Assembly: GCA_030323885.1 (NCBI GenBank)
Contig: CM059192.1
Span: forward strand, 69,442,877 to 69,506,876
Direction: 5' to 3'
DNA: 64,000 bases
Origin: Branchipolynoe longqiensis
Taxonomy: Eukaryota > Annelida > Polychaeta > Phyllodocida > Polynoidae
Shown here: positions 48,291 to 58,336 of the stretch, one piece after another
How the letters are laid out: each line of letters starts with the position of its first letter
How positions within the stretch are numbered: the first letter of the stretch is position 1
The notes under the pieces: generated by a model
Seen by the model: only the letters and a program-made list of their open reading frames with translations
The model's database searches: none
What the model was told of the DNA's origin: nothing
Translations under genes and position numbers: made by a program

Positions 48291-48551
48291 TATAGCTACT
48301 CTCTGTATATATAGAAACAATACATGCATAGATACTCTATGACAGTCATGTACGCTAACCTGTAGGACAAGGATTCTAAATTGACTTTTTTTCACAGGAT
48401 TGGTCGAGAAATATCCACTCCAATTTTACTTGTTGGACACAACCCTCTAAAAGGTACATATATATATAGCGAATGGTAGACAGGAAGTGTGAACACTTAT
48501 TTGTCTCTCATTTTTGCTTGAGTGCAAGTAAATAAGCAACACAAGGAGTAA

Positions 48552-49690
48552 TTAGTAGCATGTGGTGAATAAGGGGTCAAATTTCCCTGGATCACCAGCC
48601 CATGCTTTTTCTAATCTATTCTTGCATGAATTAATTGACTCTGCATCAATAACATTTTGTGGGAGACTGTTCCATATATTTATGATCCTGTTTGAGAAAC
48701 TATGTTGCCTTAACTTTGAAATGGCTATGGGTTTTACTAGTTTGAGAGTATGGCCCCGACTGCCTTCTCTTTTATTCAAGGTGAAAAATTTGTTCATATC
48801 TATTTTACCAAAACCCTTCATAATTTTAAATACTTCAATTATGTCACTTATTTTCCTTCTGTAGGAAAGGGTAGGAGGTTTCAATTCCCTAAGCCTTTGT
48901 TCATAGGGTAGGTCCTTTATAACTGCAACTAATTTTGTTGCACGTCTCTGAACCTTTTCGATCTCCAGAATATCTTTCCGAAAAATTGGGCTCCAAATTT
49001 GTGGACAGTATTCCAAAATTGGCCTAACAAGAGACTTAAATAGAATGAGAAAATTGTTCTTGTTGAGGCGATGGAAAGTTCTTTTAATTATTCCTACTCT
49101 CTGGTTAGCATTTGAGATGATAGTCCTCATGTGTTTCTGAAAGGAGAGTTTGGAGTCGAAGGTTACACCCAAGTCCTTCTCATAGCTATCTTGTTGCAGG
49201 ACAGCGTTCTTCATATTATAGGCATAATGAGGATTATTTTTCCCGTAATGAATAATTTTGCACTTCTTTTCATTGAAGGGCAATTGCCATTTCTCAGACC
49301 ATTGTGCAAGTTTCAGAATATCCTCTTGCAAGAGATTCTTATCTTTTATTGCCCGAAAGACCTTTGTATCATCCGCAAATATTTTTAGGTTTGATGACAC
49401 TGCCTGGCAGGTCATTTATAAATATTATAAATAATATTGGTCCCAGCACACTTCCCTGAGGTATTCCTGAGGTGACATTCTTAAAGGAAGATTTTTTATT
49501 ACCTACGACTACCCTTTGCTTTCTCTCAGACAAGAAGTCCTGTATCCATTCAGAAATTGATCCAGATATTCCCAGAGCTTTGATTTTGTTTAATAGTCTT
49601 TTGTGGGGCACACTATCAAAGGCTTTGGAGAAGTCCAGATAGATGGTGTCCCATGCCAGGCCATGATCCAGTCAGTCCAAATTTCCATCA
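48552..49690 (-). pseudogene. CR1-like LINE reverse transcriptase, 5' truncated
   Basis: The truncation falls within RT: the first readable motif is [20 protein letters not shown] (near 49670). It is followed by [20 protein letters not shown] and, after a frameshift at about 49390, [20 protein letters not shown] (FADD catalytic box). Then comes the long C-terminal region typical of CR1/Rex-type LINEs (LGVTFDSKLSFQKHM, RPILEYCPQIWSP, KVQRRATKL, ending FTTCY). The last 288 codons are open. Confidence 0.88.
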
Positions 49691-51136
49691 GTTCTAGTAG
49701 TAGTTTACAGTAGTAGTAATAATAATAAAAACAACAGCAATAATAAATCAGAAGTTAGCTAACCTACTTAAGGAGTGAGTTGCCCTTTTGGTTGTTGAAA
49801 TTCATGTTCTAGCCTGACCAACCTTGTAATAAGTAGATCACATATGCACCCCATACGTGCTACGTATGAGTACTCGCACTTTGCATGCCTTGGGGAACAT
49901 TTCGCATTGCTAATTTTGATTAGCAACAATTGCTTCTCAATTTGGTAAATTACAAATAATTGCTCATTTTGTACAGCAATTGATCTATATCAGTGATAGA
50001 AATAAGCAAAATGTTTCACTTGTCCATAGGTCAAGTCTGTGATCCTTACTTGTCCGCCTTACATTTCACTTATCCACGGTACTTACCTTTATTATCTCAG
50101 TTAACCTTCAGGGTCATGGGAATAAAACTACACAAGTGAAACAAAACAAATGTCATGAATAATGTAAATTACATTTTAATAATGACTTCACACTGGCATG
50201 GTGAAAGACTTCACACCGAGCCACGGACGAAAATTACTTCACACTGAGTTTCAGCCCAGAATATTCACTTGTTATAACGTAAAAGCTCAAGCCATATTCT
50301 GCTTGTCCGTGCCTACTCGCACTTCCATTGGACAAGCGGACACACCTTATTTCGAATGCTGTATATTATTCACGATTTTATGCAATGCGTTTCACCATTG
50401 CATAGTGACCTGCGCAGAGGTGCCAAGTGCCCCGATTTGGTGGGAGATCTCCGTAAAATGTAGCAAAATAACTCCATATCTCCCGATTTCCCGCTTTTAA
50501 TTTGTAATCACCCACCAAAGAATCATTTTGGCTTGTTTAAAAAAAGAAATTACACATATTTTTCATCATAACGCAAATGAATGCACCACTTTGTATCACT
50601 CCCCCCCCCCCCCCCCCATAAATGTTCTGGGTGAGGCTCCCCGAGACACCCACTATGGGACGGGGTCCCCCCCCCCCCACCCGTTGGCCATGCTATTTAT
50701 CCCAATTTACAATTTGTGTATTAGGGAGATTTAATTATTTCTACACACAAAGTACACTGCAACACAACACGGAGTGGGCGAAACATATAATGTTCCATAT
50801 CAAAAAGTCTTCCTGAATCACTAAATCCATACATTGTGTAAGGTATTCATACACTACACATTGAGTAATGTAAAGAGATTTTCTAAGTATTGCACAACGT
50901 CGAATTGATTCAAAAGCCATCACAGCGACTCTCAAGACACCTGCATATAGACACCGAAAGGATTATTGCATTACCGAACCCAAACTATATATATATACAC
51001 ATACACCAAAATAACTACAAGTTATTTAAGATATTTATTTGTATGAATACATGTTATATATACATGCATATATAACATGCTGTATATATATATATGGTTA
51101 CCTTATGAAATTATGTCATTTAGGTCTTAGAATGAT
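49691..51136. other. intergenic, no gene recognised
   Basis: (AGT)n/(AAT)n simple repeats near 49695-49745. A region of repeated ACTTGTCCG/CACTTG words at 50,000-50,350 may be an old element. C runs occur near 50600 and 50670. Nothing else supported. Confidence 0.4.
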
Positions 51137-51405
51137 GTTTGTTTGTTTTACGTCCTAGCAACATCTAAGGTCATATCAGGACGGGTACCGACTTGTGACC
51201 ATGCGCACTCTTTGCGACTTCAGAGTGCTGCTCCACTGGGATACCAGGCCGCCAGCACCATGACCTGATATCGGACTCAGCCAACCAGTCCTTGTCCTAT
51301 AATGCCGAGCGCCTGGCTAGGAAGCAACAAGTATCAATTTTTAAGTCATTCGTTTTACTCGACCAGGATTCGAACCCACGATCCCATGGTCTACCAACAC
51401 GGGCT
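51137..51405 (-). mobile_element. SINE-A, head truncated
   Basis: Starts GTTTGTTTGTTTTACGTCCT on the plus strand and runs to GATTCGAACCCACGATCCCA, with a small internal deletion near 51285. Confidence 0.75.
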
Positions 51406-51789
51406 ACAAAAAAATAAATTATATTTCACATTGGTGAAAAAATAAGTTATTAGATATATTTATTCTTAGTCCTCCAAAACCGTTTTAGATGCAATTTGGT
51501 GAGAACTGACCATATATCTATATATATATCTTAAATAACTTGTTATTTTGGTTGATGTATTTGTGTATATATATAATAAATACATACATATTGCTTTGTG
51601 TAACTAAATGGTCTCCAAAAATGTGTATTTAACCGTAATAAAACACAAATATTATAACCTTTGGTTTTAAACCCCATTCAAAACAATGGGCATTGACACC
51701 TTTAGTTCTTCAGCCGATTCACCAACATCAGAATATATGCACGAGTTCGCGGCTGTGGAAGATCCAGCTTCCTACCTATTTGCACCAGA

Positions 51790-52125
51790 CTTGGAGCTCC
51801 ACCAATCAGAAAGCTCTTCAGTTTGAACCAGCCTCAGAGCTTCACCAATCAGAGTTCTTCAGTTTGCACCAGCCTCGGAGCTCTACCAATCAAAGAACTC
51901 TTCAGTTTGCACCAGCCTCAGAGCTCCACCAATCAGAGAGCTCTTCAGTTTGCACCGGCCTCAGAGCTCCACCAATACGAGAGCTCTTCAGTTTGCACCA
52001 GTCTTGGAGCTCCACCAATCAGAGAACTCTTCAGTTTCTACCAGCCTCAGAGCCCCGCCAATCAGAGAGCTCTTCAATTTGACCCAGCCTTGGAGCTCCA
52101 CCAATCAGAGAGCTCTTCAGTTCTA
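51790..52125. repeat. 43-bp minisatellite
   Basis: About eight units of GAGCTCCACCAATCAGAGAG, CTCTTCAGTTTGCACCAGCC, TCA. The period is not a multiple of three, so the repeat peptide rotates through frames; not coding. Confidence 0.9.
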
Positions 52126-52245
52126 ACCATTATTGACACTTTATTCACGCCGAAACCCCATTCTGGAATGTACACGCTCTATTAAAGGGGCTCAATGATA
52201 ATTATATAAAATATATATGTAGATCTATACATATATGTACATATA

Positions 52246-52431
52246 CAGTAAAACCTATCTAACCGACAACCTCCACAGATCGACCACTCCCCTATATCGA
52301 TCACTTTATTTGGGTCCCAAACAATCGCCCACATTGTAACGATTTAAAAAAACCTCCCTAAACTTACCACCTCTCTAAATGGACTATTTAAAGTCGGTCC
52401 CATGGTCGGTCGATTTAGAGAGATTTTACTG
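52246..52431. mobile_element. pogo/Tigger-like MITE with TA target
   Basis: Left end CAGTAAAACCTATCTAACCG, right end CGATTTAGAGAGATTTTACTG (read as the inverse of the left). TA flanks both ends (52244-52245, 52432-52433). Size 186 bp, non-coding. Ends and TA duplication fit Tc1/mariner-pogo elements. Confidence 0.75.
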
Positions 52432-52433
52432 TA

Positions 52434-53519
52434 TGTATATGTGTAACATACACACACACACACACACATATGTTTATACATGTATTTGTATATAGTTAGG
52501 AAAGACTAATATAAAGAATGTAAAGAATGTAAGTGCCTGATTGGCGTTTTAAGAGCCTCTCTCAGACCCTATATTGTATTGCACGGAGTCTTGCCCGGTC
52601 TGATAAAAATAGAGACTGGTATCCATTCTGATATTTACACATTTCAGTACACTGCAGGGATGAAAGATCTCCGCCATTTAAACAAATAAAACAAATTCTT
52701 TTATTATAATTTTTGTTGTTGTAATTTGCGATTTTTTCAAATCTGTCAACCACAAAAAAGTCAATGCTATTCTACATATTTTCTCTAGCAGTTATTTAAA
52801 TAACACAAAATGATAGGAATATCTGGAACATTCAACGCCGTCCTTGTACTGGGTCGGGTTCGATTTCCATGAAAATGCGGAGTCTCTCAATGGCGGGAAA
52901 AAACCCGAAGACTGCACTATGCCTATGTTATAGGCATAGTGCAGTCTTTGCACTATGCCTATAACTAATCTTTACAAACTATGCTTGGAGAATATCCTGT
53001 CATTCTTGTGACTATATATCATCGCCCATGATTTTGGGGTGTTTTTCTCTCTCTCCACGATCACTTTCATCCGTTATTACTAGATATTGCTTTTTTCTTT
53101 CTTTTTCAAATCCCCCAACCCCACACACCCTATCAAAATAATCTGAAAGGACATTTAATAAAAGTAGTGTATTACCTAAATATTCCTAAGCTGAATCCCC
53201 GTTCAATATTCATCAGAGGCCACAAACTCCCAATATCGTTCAATAACTGCTTAATATATTATTTGTATAATATAAATTTTTTACCCACGGTCAGTTGATT
53301 AATTTTCTAGATATAACCCCACAAGCGCATCACTATGTATAAACTCTGTATAAACCCCACAAGATCATTATGTATAAATTGCATAACCCACCACAAGAGC
53401 ATCGCTATGTATAAACTCTATCTCTATATGAAATGAATCAACAATATTACAAGTAAAAGGCAAAACACACCAGCGCTAAAACTTTTAAAGCTCAGCTCAA
53501 TATCTATGTTATCTAAATT
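52434..53519. other. intergenic, no gene recognised
   Basis: (CA)n near 52450. A short inverted repeat TGCACTATGCCTATGTTATAGGCATAGTGCA near 52911-52945 could form a perfect-looking hairpin. Three loose repeats of ATGTATAAACTCTGTATAA type occur at 53,330-53,430. Confidence 0.45.
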
Positions 53520-53690
53520 TACCAGTATTGCATGTTAAAGAAGTCTTCATGAAGTCTACACATGTTAAAAAGTCTTCATAAAGTCTACACATGTTAAAGA
53601 AGTCTTCATAGAGTCCACACATGTTTAAGAAGTCTTTATGAAGTCTACAAATGTTCAAGAAGTCTTCATGAAGTCTACACATGGAATTAG
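53520..53690. repeat. ~30-bp tandem repeat
   Basis: Five units of CATGTTAAAGAAGTCTTCAT, GAAGTCTACA. Confidence 0.85.
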
Positions 53691-54843
53691 CAATGCAACT
53701 TCAGGTTGCACAATCCGATTAAATAATTAATACATTCTTTCAAAACCTAAGCCTATATCCAGATTTGATGATATATATCCAACTTAACTTAAAATACTAG
53801 TGTACCCATACTTCATTTCTTTGAGGGTGGGGGGTCCCCTTTAAGTATTCGCAGGCTTCTAGATGGCCATTGCTGATGGCCAGAACAATGGCATATTGCG
53901 CTTAGCGTCAACAGTATGTACGCTCAAATCACCTTACATGCAAGCACTCCAAATATCTCCACTCTAAACAAAAATAAAGTGGAATAGGTCAACTTAAGAA
54001 TATGAAGAAAAAGATGTTTAACCAATGTAATTCACTAATATAGAAATGATCATATTTGTGTTGTGAAAATTCCACAAACAACGGTTAGCTTGTTTCAAAT
54101 ATCATCATCATCATCATGCTGTCGGTCGCGATGCGACAAAGACTGCTTTCATTATTTGACTGCCGCTTTCCATTTAGCTCTCTGCTGTGAGAGTTGCATC
54201 CATGAGTCGGTCTTAATGTCTCTCTGCAGTTGTACAATTGATGAAAGCTGGCTTTTGCAAGTTACCAGTGGCACTCTCTCGGGGAGCAAATAGAGGTTTC
54301 ACACCGGCAAGAACATGTCAAGACAGGCGCAAAACTATTTGTCCCTGCAGTGGCTGGTCGGGAGATGTTTGGAGTTCCATACATCAACCACCCTTAATGC
54401 TGCCACAGTGACATAGTTTTCTGGTTAGGGTTTGCTCCCTTAGCCTTCGGTTCTGTCAAGAACCTGTACCACAAGGCAGTAGTTTACAACTCTGCAGGGC
54501 AGGGGCGTCAAATTCCCTGAGGTATTGCTATACCTGCAATACCTGCATACCTGGATATATATAGATACACATATATCTATATACATATATATAGGCACTT
54601 ATATGGACAAATTTAAAACAGATTTTAAAATCTTTTATATTCTGCAATATGGTGAAGTTATTTGCGTACCTCAAGAATATCCGCAGCCTGGAGGCCCTCA
54701 GTGATGTCTCCGAACAAACTATAGGATACAAAAAAGGACATGAATTTGGACTACTATTTAGAAACTTATGTCAATTTTGGTGGAAAAAGTTGCTGATTTA
54801 GGAAGCTACTGCTAAGGAAGGGGCGGGGGGGGGGGGAGTACCA
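53691..54843. other. intergenic, no gene recognised
   Basis: No recognisable gene or repeat. Confidence 0.4.
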
Positions 54844-54971
54844 GAGTGCCGGTCAGTTGGCTGATCACCTTATCGGTTGGCATCGCTGGGGTGGCGTAGC
54901 CCTGCCCGAGTGCCGGTCAGTTGGCTGATCACTTTATCGGTTGGCATCGCTGGGGTGGCGTAGCCCTGCCC
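54844..54971. repeat. 64-bp perfect-like tandem duplication
   Basis: GAGTGCCGGTCAGTTGGCTG ... GTGGCGTAGCCCTGCCC occurs at 54844 and again at 54908 with one C/T difference (CACCTTA versus CACTTTA). Confidence 0.9.
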
Positions 54972-55581
54972 GCCCCCTCCCCAAGTCCTCCCTGGTCTGT
55001 GGTGCATGAACCAAAGACTATATACTAACATTGACAGTCTTTATAAGAAGCTTGTCAAAGAACACTTTTAAAATACAACAATCAGTGATCTGTTCTACTA
55101 AGTACAAAAAGGTCTGTATATATATGTGCATAGGTCTATGCATATATATATATATAAATGTGTGTATATATATATATATATGAAAATATATATACATATA
55201 TATATATACATACTATATACATATTTATCAAGAATAAAGCACTATTTTTATTTTCCTTTTTAAATACAACAGAAGGAAAGGTACTAATTGGCAAAGCTAT
55301 ACTACTATGTACACACACAAATCGATATGTACCTTTATCTATTACTTGGAGTGTTGTGGCCTTAAACAATTAAATTTGTGACATTTTCACAATGGATTCT
55401 AACTTAGTTTATGTCGGCGTAACAAATCATCGTTTGTTTACCCTGACTCGAGAATTCGCCGTAGTATTCGTCATGATCATAATAATGATGTCAATCTAGG
55501 TACTGGGTGAGACTTGATCTGATATCCTTCAGGGACCAGTAGATAAACCACCAATGCTAAAAACCACTACGTCATGGTGTT
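54972..55581. other. intergenic, no gene recognised
   Basis: (TA)n-rich tract at 55135-55215. Otherwise featureless. Confidence 0.4.
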
Positions 55582-55819
55582 CAGGGGCATAGCTAGACCT
55601 TCAACGATGTGTACTAATTTCGGCAGGGGGTTTAGGGGGCCGCTTAAGCTTAAGCTGGCGGATTTTACACATTTTAGACTTTGAGTTTTCAACACTCCGG
55701 ACTACTACATGCCTCCTCTCTCTGTCTCTCTCTTTTTTATTATTGTAACATTTTTTGTTGTTGTTGACAAAACGATGTGCACGTTTTGGCGTATGCGCAT
55801 ACGCCTAGCTACGCCCCTG
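55582..55819. mobile_element. hAT-like MITE (TIR CAGGGGCRTAGCTAG)
   Basis: Left CAGGGGCATAGCTAGACC, right CCTAGCTACGCCCCTG. GTGTT flanks both sides (55577-55581, 55820-55824), a partial target duplication. CAGGGGCGTAGC ends are common in hAT-derived MITEs. Confidence 0.75.
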
Positions 55820-56074
55820 GTGTTGAGTAATCCACATTACACCAGCTTCAAACCCATAACAGGGGCCTACAGTACAACAAACCAATAAATATAGGATGGG
55901 GAGAGGACACATCTACATATGATGAACCAGGCATTACATACAATTCTTTCACATATATCCGCAACTACAATCTAACTAATTAATTATAAATTGTATTCCA
56001 GTAACAATGTATTCTTCGCAACAATCCATCGCCCAGCACAAACTGCCCAGTGTAGCCATGTGAAGACAGGTCAG

Positions 56075-56510
56075 CAAGTTGCGATAACTGGGTGATGGGT
56101 TGTGATTACTGGGTGACCCATTGCGATAACTGGGTGACGAGTTGTGATAGCTGGGTTGCAATAACTGGGCGACCCATTGTGATAACTGGGTGACCCATTG
56201 CAATGACAGGGTGACCCATTGCAATGACTGGGTGACGGGTTGTGATAACTGGATGTTGAATTGTGATAACTGGGTGATGAGTTGCAATTACTAGGTGACG
56301 AATTTTAGAGTGCATGACGAGTTGCGATAACTTGACAATAAACTGTACAGACTGGGTGATGAATTGTGAAGACTGGGTGATGACTTGTGAACATTGGGCA
56401 ACGAGTTGTGATAACGGAATAAAGAATCGCACCGGCTGGGTGACGAGCTGTGAAGACTGGGCAACGCGTTGTGAAGACTGGGCAACGCGTTGTGAAGATT
56501 GCGTGGCAAA
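56075..56510. repeat. 21-bp minisatellite
   Basis: About 20 units of TTGCGATAACTGGGTGACGA, G, increasingly diverged to the right. The 21-bp unit keeps frames open on both strands (WVTSCEDWATRCED type); not taken as coding. Confidence 0.9.
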
Positions 56511-56614
56511 CCGCAGAAAGTGCATGCCAGATTCTGAGCTGGTGACTTCCCGACAATTAAACCTGGTAGGTCTTCAAGAAAGATTTACTGGCATAATCCA
56601 GGTATTGATTCATT

Positions 56615-57636
56615 GAAGATGGCGATTGCATTACTGCATGCCGTGAGGTGATGGAGAAGGAGGAGGAGGAGACCTGCATTCATACAGGAGCCTGTCCATT
56701 GTGATAGTGGTGAGCTCACCGTAAAAAAATGTGTACACATGACATCATCTTAGACGTAGAGGAGGTGGCATACATCGATCTGTATCTATACTCAATTAAT
56801 TAAAAATTTAAGATTTATATAGTGAGTTACTTGGGGGGGGGGGGAGCCATGTCGGTAAATATGGTCATATTCATGCCGAAAAGATATATTTCTTTGGACG
56901 AAACCTGCTGCACCACATATGCTAACTTCGATAGGCAGCAAACGGTCTTTATATGCATTTCCCACGACAGGAAGCACATAACAGCCTTTGATGAATCAGT
57001 TGTGGGCACTGATTGAACAGAAAATAGCCAACTGCAAATGGTTCCACCGAGCAGGATCGATCGGATGACCGACACCTTCACAGGCGAACACTGTATATAT
57101 ATATATCTTGTCGGCATGAAGATGGCGATTGCATTACTGCATGCCGTGAGGTGATGGAGAAGGAGGAGGAGGAGACCTGCATTCATACAGGAGCCTGTCC
57201 ATTGTGATAGTGGTGAGCTCACCGTAAAAAAATGTGTACACATGACATCATCTTAGACGTAGAGGAGGTGGCATACATCGATCTGTATCTATACTCAATT
57301 AATTAAAAATTTAAGATTTATATAGTGAGTTACTTGGGGGGGGGGGAGCCATGTCGGTAAATATGGTCATATTCATGCCGAAAAGATATATTTCTTTGGA
57401 CGAAACCTGCTGCCACCACATATGCTAATCTTTCTGATAGGCAGCAAACGGTCTTTTATATGCATTTTCCCACAGAGAGGACAGCACATACCACAGCCTT
57501 TGATGAATCAGTTGTGGGCCACTGATTGGAACAGAAAATAGCCCAAACTGCAAATGGTTCCACCGAGCAGGATCGATCGGATGACCGACACCTTCACAGG
57601 CGAACACTGTATATATATATATCTTGTCGGCATGAA
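56615..57636. repeat. ~503-bp tandem duplication
   Basis: The first copy starts GAAGATGGCGATTGCATTAC at 56615 and the second at 57118. The first ~290 bases are essentially identical. The 3' half of copy 2 has about a dozen single- or few-base insertions relative to copy 1 (for example GCTGCACC/GCTGCCACC, TCTTTATATG/TCTTTTATATG). The junction shares TGAA. Confidence 0.9.
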
Positions 57637-57696
57637 TATGGCCATAGTTGCCGACATGGCCCCCCCCCCCCCCCCCAAGTCACTCACTATATATAT
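57319..57696. mobile_element. MITE with ~75-bp TIRs, left end also in the duplicated block
   Basis: Left arm TATATAGTGAGTTACTTG, G-run, GCCATGTCGGTAAATATGGT, CATATTCATGCCG. The right arm (57610-57696) is its reverse complement. The same left arm is present at 56816 in the first duplicate copy, which lacks its own right arm. Confidence 0.75.
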
Positions 57697-58160
57697 AAAT
57701 TTACATATAAATAGATAGAAAAGAAAATATAATTAGTCAGCCATACACATACCAATCATTTTTATATTCAATTACGAAAAAAATCGAAATGAATTTAAAT
57801 GGAATACTTTACATATACATATATATTTAAGTGAATATATAAATGGCCACATATATGTAGATATATCCACACAACAATTTATACATACATATACGGACTT
57901 AAATTAAATTAATTAATTGATAAAAATATATCAGTTTAAATTAATATAATGACTATACTATAATAAAGCCAGGTGTCCTCCTCCCTCCCTCCCAGTTGCG
58001 GTGCTCAATTGCTCAATATGTTAGAGCCTGAGTTTGCCTGGCCAGCTGTGCCCATGCCTGATTCTGCCTGTGCTTGTCTGTCAGCACCTGACTCTGCCTG
58101 CGCCTAACTCTGCCTGCGCATGACTCTGCCTGCGCCTGACTATGCCTGACTACCAGCGCC
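57697..58160. other. region downstream of HGSNAT (3' UTR side)
   Basis: On the minus strand this follows the HGSNAT stop, so its right part should be 3' UTR. Around 58022-58145 the words CTGACTCTGCCTGCGC recur about six times. No canonical poly(A) signal on the minus strand was found; TATAAA occurs at 57878-57883. Confidence 0.4.
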
Positions 58161-58336
58161 CTATATGGCGATGAAGATGCGCTTGATGTAGAGGATGATG
58201 GAGACGACGAGCCAGAAGGCGGCTCCGTAGGCGTTCATGGCGAGCAGCGCAGCATGGTTGGACACCACGTGGAACTGGACCGGGAAGCAGGTGTGCAGCA
58301 GCTCGTGTCCGACGTACACCGCGATGGCATTCATGC
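58161..58336 (-). CDS. HGSNAT: HGSNAT last exon
   Basis: Acceptor (minus strand) GTGTCGTGTTGCAG; enters at phase 1, stop TAG at 58163-58161. The translation MNAIAVYVGHELLHTCFPVQ, a luminal loop, then MNAYGAAFWLVVSIILYIKR and FIAI. The final hydrophobic helix followed by K-R at the C-terminus matches the family's last transmembrane segment. A ~1.9-kb minisatellite starts only about 38 bp upstream of the acceptor. Confidence 0.93.

Larger units (their letters stand above)
42866..48300 (-). mobile_element. DIRS-like tyrosine-recombinase retrotransposon
   Basis: Order on the minus strand: ITR (48300-48225), basic Gag, reverse transcriptase with YIDD, RNase H, a DIRS-specific region (VDLFASRNNNKLPCYVSW), a tyrosine recombinase, an internal complementary region (43204-43069) and the terminal ITR (42966-42866). 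DIRS elements integrate by YR from circles and make no target duplication; none is seen. Reading frames are broken by several frameshifts but all catalytic motifs survive, so the copy is fairly young. Confidence 0.9.

Noticed and set aside
51693..52185. Two ~125-codon frames with Ser/Gln/His repeats
   Set aside because: 43-bp minisatellite; the repeat peptide shifts frame between units.
57878..57883. TATAAA as the HGSNAT poly(A) signal
   Set aside because: Variant hexamer in AT-rich DNA; too likely by chance to annotate.
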